From Liolophura sinensis (lineage: Eukaryota; Mollusca; Polyplacophora; Chitonida; Chitonidae): 64,000 nt of DNA. Shown in pieces: positions 1 through 12,800 of the stretch; position 1 is the first letter of the stretch, and each line of letters opens with the position of its first letter. Made by a program: the position numbers and the translations under genes. The notes under the pieces are model-generated. The model had not been told where the DNA came from, made no database searches, and saw only the letters and a list, made by a program, of their open reading frames with translations. The stretch is from assembly GCF_032854445.1 (NCBI RefSeq), contig NC_088295.1, forward strand, positions 95,599,805 to 95,663,804, in the 5' to 3' direction.

Positions 1-345
1 TGTTAGGTGGTACGTGTATGTTAGGTGGTACGTGTATGTTACATGTAGGTGGTACGTGTATGTTAGGTGGTATGTGTACATGTGTGTTAGGTGGTACGTG
101 TATGTTAGGTGGTATGTGTACATGTATGTTAGGTGGTATGTGTACATGTATATTAGGTGGTATGTGTACATGTATGTTAGTTGGTACATGGACGTGTACA
201 TTAGGTGGTATGTGCAAGTGTATGTTAGGTGGTATGTGTACATGTTTGTTAGGTGGTACATGGACGTGTATGTGAGGTGGTACGTGCACGTGTATGTTAG
301 GTGGTATGTGTACATGTATGTTAGGTGGTATGTGTACATGTATTT
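1..345 (+). repeat. Minisatellite (GGTGGTATGTGTACATGTATGTTA)-like
   Basis: Compound array of 15- and 24-bp units built from GGTGGTAYGTGTA and TGTATGTTA, starting at the window edge, so its left end is unseen. ORFs inside it encode only periodic peptides and are not genes. The remaining 346-550 before exon 1 is unremarkable intron with the acceptor tract. Confidence 0.9.
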
Positions 346-550
346 CGGTCAGCTAGCCGACATACATATCGTTAATATCTCATAGGCTTCACTCAGTTTT
401 ATCCACAAGTTAACATCATGCTAGTAAAAATATTGTCAAGTGCATAAGAGGTTGAACACTATCAGCATAAATAACAGTCAATAAGGATGATTTGTGGCCA
501 AAGGTCCCATTATAATGGTGGTTATAAGTGTGTTATTACTCACTATGCAG

Positions 551-802
551 GTCCACCCAGCAGGGCCAGGCTAGAGGAGAATGCCTTAGTGTTTGCTCTC
601 CGCAATGCCTTCATGCCTCGACTTCAGAATCGAGATGCCAGTATCTTTGCCAGCCTGCTAGTAGACTTGTGGCCAGACACAGATGTCCCTCTGGAGCTTG
701 TAGCACAGTCAGACAGCTCTGAGAATGAAACCTTTGCAGCCCTCAACTCCAAGTACCGCATCAAATCTCCCAAGAGTTCTATCTCTCACAGGTCACTCAG
801 AG
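551..802 (+). CDS. DNHD1: Exon 1 of window: AAA1/AAA2 junction
   Basis: Acceptor ...cactatgcag. It contributes two bases to a split codon and carries one base out. It contains ALRNAFMPRLQNRDASIF and LVDLWPDTDVPL, matching the ALRD...F...L...IISDLFPG segment at the end of dynein AAA1. The 3' end is uncertain: the donor after 802 (AGAG|gttggt) keeps phase with exon 2, whereas CACAG|gtcact after 791 does not. The downstream intron starts with tandem copies of this same boundary. Confidence 0.7.
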
Positions 803-3800
803 GTTGGTAACTGATATGGTCTGGTGATGATAATCCAACCAGAGTTCTGTTAGAGGTCAGTAACTGGTATGGTTTAGTGATGATAATCCAATCTAAGATG
901 ACTCAGAGGTTGGTAACTGATATGGTTTAGTGATGATAATCCAACCAAAGATCACACAGAGGTTGGTAACTGACAAGGTGTAGTGGTGATAATCCAACCA
1001 AAAATCATCTTCCTCCATTATGGTATATGACCACATGTCTTCCCCCATTATAGTATGTGACCACACATCTTCCACCATTATGGTATATGACCACATGTCT
1101 TCCTCCATTATGGTATATGACCACATGTCTTCCTCTGTTATGGATGTGACCACATGTCTTCCTCCATTATGGTATATGACCACACATCTCCGATCAGTAT
1201 GGTATATGACCACATGTCTTCCTCCATTATGGTATATGACCACATGTCTTCCTCTGTTATGGATGTGACCACATGTCTTCCTCCATTATGGTATATGATC
1301 ACATGTCTTCTTCTGTTATGGATGTGATCTCATGTCTTCCTCCATTATGGTATATGACCACACATCTCCGATCAGTATGGTATATGACCACATGTCTTCC
1401 TCCATTGCGGTGCGCAAGTGGAAAGTTTGCCAAAGGTCAGTGAACATCCAGGCACTCCCGTCTTGTCCGCCTATAACAGTGACCGCAAGCGTAGAAGTGA
1501 AAACTCATAGCTCCTGACTCTGTAAAACACAGATAAATTACAGCTTCTGCTGTCTTCATGCTGTTGAAAATATTTATATTTTTCTTGATATAGGATGAGT
1601 GATTGGGAATGGAATTCTGTGCACATGTACATTTATGCTCCACTCATGTATTACGCTGCATCTGACCTCTGACCTGTTGTGTTACCTGTTCAGCGCGCCC
1701 TCTATACGACAACCTGTATTTGTTTCCTGCAGAGTCTTTGAACTTGAACACTCCAGTGGTAAGGCTGTCCTCAGTGCTGACAGCCCCTATAGTAGGGGCT
1801 AGTCAGATCAATATGGGATCACGAGACACACTGACTGACATGACGGATGCCATCGCGGTGGCCACTAATGAGCTGAGCCTACTGCCCGGAGCTGCCTTCC
1901 AGGCGCGTGTGCTACAGCTGTCCCAGATGAACATCTCACACCAAACAGTAAGCTCCACGTCTTATTTTTTGCTTTACTGCCGCTGTATGTGAATGAGGGG
2001 TTTCAGAATATTTGTGCATACAGCTACACTAATAATTCACTCCAGACCATGCAGTGTAACTTAAAGCTGGAAATGCTGTCATTCCTTTGATGACATGCAG
2101 TGATTTCTGACAGAGTTTCTCCATGGTTTACCCTGACAGGGTTTCTCCATGCTTTACTCTTACAGGGTTTCTCTTTGGTTTACTCTTACTGGGTTTCTCC
2201 AAGGTTTAGTCTGACAGTTTCTTCATGGTTTACCGGACAGGATTTCTCTGGTTTTCTCACGCTCTGAGGGTTTCTCTGTGGTATACTCTGACATTCAAAA
2301 AATGCTAATGATGCTTCTAGGGCCCTTCATAAAGTGCCTTAGGTGCACTTAGAAGCGCACAGAGAGCCTATCTGGAGCTCCCTGCAAGCCTCGCTGGAGC
2401 GCACATGAAGCCCTTGTGGCACGCACAAGAAGCACCTCTGGGGTAGCAAGTAGCTTTTGAATTTCCATTTCTTTCATTACTACTTGCGTCTTCAAGCTCT
2501 GGAACCTTTCTGTTTCGATTTCTTTAAGACATGGTGGAAGTCACCATATGAAAGGTACATGGCAAGTTTTAAACCCATGTAGAGCAATTGCTTGTTTGCA
2601 GAGAAGTGGAACCCTGATGCTGTTCTATCGTTTTTATGTCCACATTGCTGTGTCCAGGTAGTAGGCCTCAACATTATGGAAGGAATATGGATTTCTTCAT
2701 TTAAAATTATTAGGTTTGTTTACATTTCATGAACAAGTGATACAGTGAAATGTTATATATGTGTTGTTTTTATTATAATTGAATATATATTATATTGAAT
2801 GATTTTGTCATGGAAATAGTTATTAATTGAATTTTAGCTCTATTTTGGGATTAATTTAAGGCCTCATTTTTTGCGGTATAAAAACTGCCCATGTTTGTAG
2901 AGGGCCTCTAAAGCCCCTTCTACTAGGCTGCTCAGAGTAAAAGTTTGTGAAGCACCTCTGAAGCCCCCCATTCCGTCTGAATAATTGTCGAAGTTTCAGA
3001 AGCGCTTGTGAAGCCCCTTGTATAGGCTGAAAGGAAGTCGAAAAATTGTCCAATTTTGGGAAGTGCCCCTGAAGCCCCCCATACTAGGCTGTTTAGGAGC
3101 AAAAAAAATACTGCTCTCAGACGCTTCAAATGAAGCACATGGGAAGCGCTTTATAAGCACTGGGGCTTTGGAAGGAGCGCTCTAAGCCTGTTGGAAGAGC
3201 CTCTACTCCCCTGTGGAGCACATCTGAAGTACGGTGCTTCAGCTGGATCTATTATCTGCACCTTTTCTGGGTGGGTGTGTTGATAGGTGTATGTAGCCAC
3301 TACATAAAATGGTGACTGTTGGTACAGGTGTTTGTGGTGGGTCCAGCTGGCTGTGGTAAAAGTGAATGTATTAAAGCATTTGCTGTAGCAGAGAGAGAGC
3401 GTGGCAAGACAATCAACATACAGAGTGTTTACACAAAGGCATTGGAGTCCCAGGAACTCATGGGGTACCTCAATCCTGCCAACAAGTAAGTCAACAGTTA
3501 ACAGCATTCACATATGATCTTATTTGGCATGCGGTGAAAAGTTAGCCCACTCTCTGCAGTAGAATAAGACTTCAGAACTGCCACATCAGAACACAGTGTA
3601 CATGTAAGCTATGAAGCAGTTTGTTTCCAAATGTCAGGTAAGCCCTGGCTAACTGATATCACTGAAAGTTCTCTTGACAATGAAGTCACATGCACACAGA
3701 CCGTGTGTTTCCAGATGCAGTTATTAGGTTTGCCAGTCACTTGCATTTCTTCAGGCATCCTGTGTTTCCTTCAGACATCCTGGTTTTACTTTAGGCATCC

Positions 3801-6800
3801 TGTGTTTCCTCCAGGCAACCTGCGTTTCCTCCAGGCATCCTGTGTTTCCTTCATTCATCCTGGGTTTTCTTCAGGCATCCTGGGTTTCCTTCACTCATCC
3901 TGGGTTTCCTTCACTCATCCTGGGTTTTCTTCAGGCATCCTGGGTTTCCTTCACTCATCCTGGGTTTCCTTGAGGCATCCCAGGTTTGTTTCAGGCATCA
4001 TCCCAGGTTTCCTTCACTTTTAACCTGACCACAGTGAAGAGAATTGAAAAATTCTACAGTGTAACATTTAAAATGAGTTGTATCATCAAAACACGTGAAT
4101 TAATTTCAAGTTTTAGTTACTTGTAGCTTGCTGTTTCATTGGGAAAACAGTTTGTTTTATTTTATTTTATTTTGGAGGTAAATATTGCACTGCTGGACTT
4201 GTGTGTGCTTACAGGGAATGGAAGGACGGACTGATGGCCTCTTTGTTAAGAAAGTTCTGTATCCAGCCTGTGGGTGGTAGCAGTGATCTGCCAACAAAAC
4301 CTGTCATCAAGATGCTACAATTAGATGGAGATGTAAGTGTTTTTTTGCACTAGGCGTTTTCAGAGCTCAAGGCCAAATGGAAACAGTCTGCTTATATAAT
4401 GTGGGATTACTACATTGTTGTATGTCAGATAAATCCATGTTGTCAAACTGATTCACAGGCACTGTCACTTTAGATTCTAGGTCCAGGGCTCTTAAATGCA
4501 TTTTAAGGGCCAAGTGCTCCTAAATTTCTGGTTGAGCCCCTTCAAAGTGATGTCATTATGAAGTGTATTTCACTCAGCTATAGCTCTGTCCAAGGTTCAT
4601 GGGAAGTCTGTGTGGAGTGTAGTTCACTAAACTACTTCATGGGTAGTCCGTGTGGAGTGTAGCGTCAGCTAGTTCTTAGTAAGCTCGTGTGGAGTATAGT
4701 TCACTCAGGTAGTTCATGGGAAGTCCTTGTCGAGTGCAGTTTACTCACCTTCACAGGATGTGTCAGTGTGTAGTGTAGTTCACTCGGCTAGTTCAGGGAT
4801 ATGTCCCTGTGCAGTGTAGCTCACAGGATATGTCACTGTGGAGTGTAGTTCACAGGATGTGTCACTGGAGTGTACTTTACTCAGCTAGTTCACAGGGTGT
4901 GTCACTGTGGAGTGAGTTCTCAGTTGTGTAGTTCACTCAGCTAGTTCAGGTGATGGCCCCTGTGGAGTGCAGTTCATGGGATGTGTCATTGTGGAGTGTA
5001 GTTCACTCGTCTACAAGTTCACAGGAAGTGTCACTGCAGAGCGTAGATCACAGGACATGTCACTGTGGAGCATAGTTCACAGGATGTGTCACTGCGGAGC
5101 GCAGTTCACAGGACGTGTCACTTTTGAGTGTACATGTAGTTAACTCAGCTAGTTTACTGGATGTGTCCCTGTCTGGATAGTCTCTGAGGTGTTTCACTGC
5201 GGAGTTTACTTCACTGGATGTGTCACTGTGGAGTGTAGTTCACAGGATGTGTCACTGTGGAGTGTAGTGCACGGGATGTGTCACTGTGGAATGTAGTTCA
5301 CGAGATGTGTCACTTTGGAGTGTACTTCAGGGGATGTGTCACTGTAGGGTGTAGTTCACGGGATGTGTCGCTGTGGAGTGTAGTTCACGGGATGTGTCAT
5401 TGCGGAGTTTACTTCACTGAATGTATCACTGTGGAGTGTAGTTCACAGGATGTGTCACTGTGAAGTGTAGTTCACTGGATTTGTCACTGTGGAGTGTAGT
5501 TCACGGGATGTGTCACTGTGGAGTGTAGTTGACAAGATGTGTCACTGTGGTGTTTATTTCACTGGATGTGTCACTGTGGAGTGTAGTTTACGAGATGTGT
5601 CACTGTGGTGTTAACTTCACAGGATGTGTCACTGTGGAGTGTAGTTTACGGGATGTGTCACTGTGGAGAGTAGTTTACGAGATATGTATGTGGAGTGTAG
5701 TTCACGGGATGTGTCACTGTGGAGTGTAGTTCACAGGATGTGCTACTCCAGAGTGTAGTTCACAGGATGTGTCACTGTGGAATTTACTTCACAGGATGTG
5801 TCACTGTGGAGTGTAGTTCACGAGATGTGTCACTGTGGAGTTTACTTCACGGGATGTGTCACTGTGGAGTGTAGCTTACGGGATGTGTCACTGTGTGTGT
5901 AGTTTACGGGATGTGTCTCTGTGGAGTGTAGTTCACAGGATGTGTCACTGTCGAGTTTACTTCACAGGATGTGTCACTGTGGAGTGTAGTTTACGAGATG
6001 TGTCACTGTGGTGTTTATTTCACAGGGTGCGTCACTGTGTGTGTAGTTTACAGGATGTGTTACTGTGGAGTGTAATTTATGAGATGTGTCACTGTGGAGT
6101 GTAGTTCACATGATGTGTCACTGTGGAGTGTAGTTCACGAGATGTGTCACTGTGGAGTGTAGTTCACAAGATGTGTCACTGTGGAGTTTACTTCACGGGA
6201 TTTGTCACTGTGTGTGTAGTTTACAGGATGTGTCAATGTGGAGTGTAGTTTACGGGATGTGTCAGTGGAGTTTACTTCACAGGATGTGTCACTGTGGAGT
6301 GTAGTTCACGAGATGTGTCACTGTGGTGTTTATTTCACGGGATGTGTCACTGTGTGTGTAGTTTACGGGATGTGTCACTGTGGAGTGTAGTTTATGAGAT
6401 GTGTCACTGTGGAGTGTAGTTCACAGGATGTGATGTGTCACTGTGGAGTTTATGTCATGGGATGTGTCACTGTGGAGTGTAGTTTATGAGATGTGTCACT
6501 GTGAAGTTTACTTCACAGGATGTGTCACTGTAGAGTGTAGTTTACGAGATGTGTCACTGTGGTGTTTATTTCACGGGATGTGTCACTGTGTGTGTAGTTT
6601 ACAGGATGTGTCACTGTGGAGTGTAGTTTATGAGATGTGTCACTGTGCAGTGTAGTTCATGATGTGTCACTGTGGAGTTTACTTCACAGGATGTGGCACT
6701 GTGGAGTGTAGTTCACGAGATGTGTCACTGTGGAGTGTAGTTCACAGGATGTGTCACTGTGGAGTTTGCTTCACAGGATGTGTCACTGTGGAGTGTAGTT

Positions 6801-9800
6801 TACGACGTGTGTCACTGTGGAGTGTAGTTTACGAGATGTGTCACTGTGGAGTGTAGTTTAGGGGATGTGTCACTGTGGTGTTAACTTCACTGGATCTGGT
6901 TACACTCACATGGTGTATGAAGTCATTAAAATGTTCTTCTCCCTTTGTCACAGGTGGACCCGGGCCAGATGGATCTGTTGCAGTCTGTCTTCATTAACGA
7001 TGGAACAGTGGTTCTGGGGAACAACGAGAGAATTACTCTGACAGAAAACATACGTTTTATCTGGGAGGTAAGCCTTGTGTTAATGAGAATTAAATTTTGC
7101 TGACAAAAAACATGCACTTCATCTGGGAGGAGTATTTGGGAAGGTCTGCCAGCAACCTGCGAATGGTCGTGGGTTTCCCCCCGAGCTCTGCACGGTTTCC
7201 ACCCACCATAGTGCTGGCCGCCATCGTATATGTGAAATATTCTTGAGTACGGCGTAACACACCAATCAAATACATAAATAAATATTCATCTGGGAGGTAA
7301 GTGTTGTGTTGATGCGAAATGAATTTTGCTGACAGAAAACATGCATTTCATCTGGGAGATAAGCATTGTGTTGCCGAAAATTAAATTTTGCTGACAGAAA
7401 ACATACACTTCATCTGGGAGGTAAGCATTGTGTTGATATGTATTTCAATGTGTACTAAAGCCATGTACTTGTTTGTTCTCTGATAGATGGAGTCACTCAG
7501 CAGTGTGAACCCCATCACTACTTGCCAGTGTGTGTTACTCATGAGGCATTTCTATGTGTACTAAAGCCATGTGCTTGTCTGTTCTCTGATAGATGGAGTC
7601 ACTCAGCAGTGTGAGCCCATCGGTGCTTGCCAGTGTGGGTGTGTTACTCATGAGTACATCAGACGTGGGCTGGAAGTTGATGCTGATGCAGTGGTTACAG
7701 CGCCGACCTGAAGCAGACAAGGAGCTGATCATGGGGCTGTGTGATGTGTACATCCCACCTCTGGTGGCCTACCTGGACCAGTGTACCACTCCAGCCATGT
7801 TTGGGGTTTCAAGGGCTCGCACTCTTCCCCAGTACAAGAGAGTGATTGGTCACTCCTTTGAGAACATGGTCTCTACATTTTGTTCTGTTCTGGAGGTAGG
7901 CTTAGTACAACCTGGACTTTGGCAACGCAGTCATCTTACAGAGAAAACTCAACAAGTTACAAATCATCTTCATTGAATACTTGGAATAGAAATGATTTCA
8001 TACGCAGAAAAATCAAGAGCAGCAGAAATATTGGCTCAAGTGAGACACACACTCACCGCTGATCCAGACTAGCTAGATGGTAGAGGGGCGGGTGTAGTCG
8101 TCCTTAGTGAGTTTACCTCCAACTCCAGCCAGTATTTTGTCTGGTCTGGATTTATCAGTGTAGGAAATCATGTTGATTGAAAGCTTAACAATAGACAGTT
8201 GAAGTCTCCATATTTTTTTTTATTGAATTTACAGTTTTAGCACAGGCATTCTTCTATCAGTCATAAACTTTAATGGATGTTCCAATCCCCAGGATCATCA
8301 AGTGATTTTCAATAGATCTTCAATAGACAAAATTTCAGTCATTAAACTTGGTATGTTCCTTTCTTTTATTTTAGCTGAAATTTGTTTACCAGAATTTATG
8401 TTGGTAAGCAATCTTTTGACCTTGTTACATAAGAAATAACAATTTTAAAGCGATTTGAAATTTTGACTTCTATTAAAGTCTGTAGGATGGATTCATGATC
8501 CCGGGGCCAGGTTAATATTAAACTGCTAAACCAGTTTTTAAAATGACATCCAACTAGAAAGTATAGGAAGCAAGTCATTTTTATGTGTGTGTATAAGCAG
8601 AGGAAGACCGATGATCAGCATATTAACAGCTGTTGTTTTGGCCACAGACTCTGGTCGCCCCGTATGTGGACCTCAGTGATGTGGAGTATGAGAGATACTT
8701 TAACTTGGCCTGCATTTGGGCATTTGGAGGCACGCTGGCGGTGGAGCATCGGGAGTCGTTCAGCCAGTGGTGGAGGGAACAGTTTGACCAGTATGTGGAC
8801 TACCCAGAAAATGGAACGGTAAGAGTAATCAAGCACACATCAGCTCTTAATGTTAACAATGGAGATGAGTGTGTATTGTCTTGTACCTTGGATGCAGATG
8901 AATGTTTATTGTCTTGTACCTTGGATGCTGATAAAGACTGATTGTTTTGTACCTTGAATGCAAATGAATGTTTCTTGTCTTGTACCTTGGATGCAGATGA
9001 ATATTTATTGTCTTGTATCTTGGATGCAGTTGAGTGTGTATTGTCTTGTACCTTGGATGCAGATGAGTGTGTATTGTCTTGTACCTTGGATGCAGATGAA
9101 TGTTTATTCTCTTATACCTTGTATGCAGATGAGTGTGTATTGTATCGTACCTTGGATGCAGATGAGTGTGTATTGTCTTGTACCTTGTATGCAGATGAAT
9201 GTTTATTCTCTTGTACCTTGTATGCAGATGAATGTTTATTCTCTTGTACCTTGGATGCAGATAAAGGTTTGATGTCTTGTACCTTGGATGCAGATAAGTG
9301 TTTATTTTCTTGTACCTTGGATGCTGATAAAGGCTGATTGTTTGGTACCTTGAATGCAATTGAATGTTTCTTGTCTTGTACCTTGTATGCAGATGAATGT
9401 TTATTGTCTTGTACCTTGTATGCAGATGAATGTTTATTCTCTTGTACCTTGGATGCAGATAAAGGTTTGATGTCTTGTACCTTGGATGCAGATAAGTGTT
9501 TATTGTCTTGTACCTTGGATGCAGATGAATGTTTATTTTCTAGTACCTTGGATGCTGATAAAGGCTGATTGTTTGGTACCTTGAATGCAATTGAATGTTT
9601 CTTGTCTTGTACCTTGTATGCAGATAAGTGTTTATTCTTTTGTACCTTGGATGCAGATAAAGGTTTGATGTCTTGTACGTTGTATTCAGATGAGTGTTTA
9701 TTCTCTTGTACCTTGTATGCAGATAAAGGTTTGATGTCTTGTACCTTGGATGCAGATAAGTGTTTATTGTCTTGTACCTTGTATGCAGATGAATGTTTAT

Positions 9801-12800
9801 TCTCTTGTACCTTGGATGCAGATGAAGGTTTGATGTCTTGTACCTTGGATGCAGATAAGTGTTTATTGTCTTGTATCTTGTATTCAGATGAATGTTTATT
9901 CTCTTGTACCTTGGATGCAGATAAAGGTTTGATGTCTTGTACCTTGGATGCAGATAAGTGTTTATTGTCTTGTACCTTGTATGCAGATGAATGTTTATTC
10001 TCTTGTACCTTGGATGCAGATAAAGGTTTGATGTCTTGTACCTTGTATGCAGATAAAGGTTTGATGTCTTGTACCTTGGATGCAGATAAAGGTTTGATGT
10101 CTTGTACCTTGTATGCAGATGAATGTTTATTCTCTTGTACCTTGTATGCAGATGAATGTTTATTGTCTTGTACCTTGTATGTAGATGAATGTTTATTCTC
10201 TTGTACCTTGGATGCAGATAAGTGTTTATTCTCTTGTACCTTGGATGCAGATAAAGGTTTGATGTCTTGTACCTTGGATGCAGATAAAGGTTTGATGTCT
10301 TGTACCTTGGATGCAGATAAAGGTTTGATGTCTTGTACCTTGGATGCAGATAAAGGTTTGATGTCTTGTACCTTGTATGCAGATGAATGTTTATTCTCTT
10401 GTACCTTGGATGCAGATGAATGTTTATTTCCTTGTACCTTGTATGTAGATGAATGTTTATTCTCTTGTACCTTGGATGCAGATAAGTGTTTATTTCCTTG
10501 TAGGTATTTGATTATGTGATTGACAACGAGAACCACATGTTTACCAAATGGACGGAGTTGTTGCCCCTGTACAGCGCACCCCCAAATCTGGGAATCCCGG
10601 CCGATGCCTTTGTACACACCGTGAACAATGAGGTGAGAACACATGTATCACTTAGGTTTGCACTAAATGTTGGGCTGTAAATAGACTGTCCACTCTATTA
10701 TGAAGATTTTGTCCCAACTTAGGGACCATCCCCAAAAATCATTGCATTCATTCCGTTTTTTTTGTCTCCAAAAAAAACAAATCCAAACTACACCCTTTGT
10801 TTGCAACATTCGGTTTAAATGATTTAAAGGAGCCAAATGTATTCCTGTATCAGTCGCCCACTGCATAGTGACACGCTTAACCATGGTTGTGTAAACCGAC
10901 GATTGGTAACATGGCTATCAATGCGAGCCTACATCGGATAACAGATCTGAAGAAACAACAACAGTGGCTCCACTCGTGAAACTTTTCACCAAGAAAGCTC
11001 AAGTTTGGCACATACATACTTTGATGATATTCCCAAGCCCACCAATACCAAGTATATAGGCCTAAATATGTGGTCGGACAAACTGTATGTAGGTCTGGAT
11101 ATGTCAAAAACGCATGCACATGTGTCCAATCATGCTAGTTCCTGCCGTACCACCGGAGGTTTTGTAAAAGTCTATGTCGAGTGCTGACTACTATACTGTG
11201 CAATGGATGATGGTTCAGATTTGGGAAAATCTTAGCTTAAGATCCAATATCTAAGAATATTTAAGTCACTTAATGTGAAATGTAATAGCCAGCCTTGTGA
11301 CTCGGGATGTAGCCCAGGCCATCCTGCAGACGTTGATGATGCCTGCTCATGAGCTCTGCTTCCGACTGATTAAAAGTTTTCATTGTCATATGTAAGATTA
11401 GGAGCAGGTGTCAGCATCTACTCACACCAAACCTTAGTGAAATAAAATATGTAGAAATGGTCATACCAGCGGGCTTAGAGATGGTTACTAAAGGCTGCTT
11501 AAAACCTCTGCAGGATACATACAAGCTGTCAACATTCAGCTTTTGTATGAAGTCTTGGATAATATTTTCATTATGCTTTTTGTTGTGTGTTTGTCATCTG
11601 CTAATAATTTCTAAAATAAATATGAAGTGGTTGTCGTGCAGTCTGATTTTGTAATCCATACATATTGTAGAGTTTTTGTATCAGTCTTGTGCAAGTGAAA
11701 AGTATCTTCAGTTAAATCCAGTCTGAAATAATTAAGTGAGGGTTCCAAGGGATTGGAACGTAAGTAACATATTCCTGGAAATTTGTTATACATTACTGCA
11801 TTATTCATATCTTCAAGCATACATTTAAAATAACTGGTGTATATATAAATACTTATATGGATTACATGTTGGCAACTCTGCACTGAATTTACCACAGACA
11901 TTATTAGGACAGATATCATGTTGTCTCGAGGATTGAGGGATACCTTCCACCCACAACCTCAGCTGTCCCAGGGCTGCAGGTGCCTGATGAAATGTATGTG
12001 GTTTGCTTGTGATGGATGATAGGTTCTTCAATATGTATACTCAAACTTGCCCTCCACAATTTCTAAGCGAGTTCTGATGGAAATCCTGAAATCAGGCCTT
12101 TCATCTTTTCAGTTTGGTTGAACCGCTCGAACTTTGTTGTCAACCGAGTAAACTTTGTTTATACTTTCTATCAAATTGCATATAGCCTTTCCCAGCAATT
12201 TTAACCTAATCCTGTCAACATACGCAGAGATTGATAAATTCTTCCAACATAGTATGATAACAGTGGGCTTTGAGCTATTTATTTGATTGGTGTTTTAAGC
12301 CATACTCGTGAATATTTGAGTTATACAGCAGTGGCAAGCATTGGGTTATGAAGTCATTATGATAGAAGTTCACACGACATTAATGGTGGCATTGGGTTAT
12401 GAAGTCAGTATGGTAGATGTGCACACTACATGAATGGTGACAGTAGGTTTTGAAGTCATTATGATAGAAGTGCACACTACATGAATGATGGCATTGGGTT
12501 ATGAAGTCATTATGATAGAAGTGCACACTACATGAATGGTGGCAGTGGGTTATGAAGTCATTATTATAAAAGTGCACACTACATGAATGGTGGCATTGGG
12601 TTATGAAGTCATGATAGAAGTGCACACTACATGAATGGTGGCATTGGGTTATGAAGTCAGTATGGTAGAAGTGCACGCCATATGAATGGTGACAGTAAGT
12701 TTGAAGTCATTATGATAGAGGTGCACACTACATGAATGGTGGCATTGGGTTATGAAGTCATTATGATAGAAGTGCACTCTACCTGAATGGTGGCATTGGT

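Noticed and set aside
7487-7552. Possible alternative first part of exon 6
   Set aside because: Only about 20 bases match the real exon start, then it diverges; no donor and no dynein similarity.
7593-7595. ATG at the start of exon 6 as a translation start
   Set aside because: It lies directly after a splice acceptor inside AAA2 and continues the frame of exon 5.
9112-10644. 510-codon minus-strand ORF and matching plus-strand ORFs
   Set aside because: Pure product of the 33-bp array (period divisible by three); peptide is an 11-residue repeat and the frame also covers exon 8 antisense.
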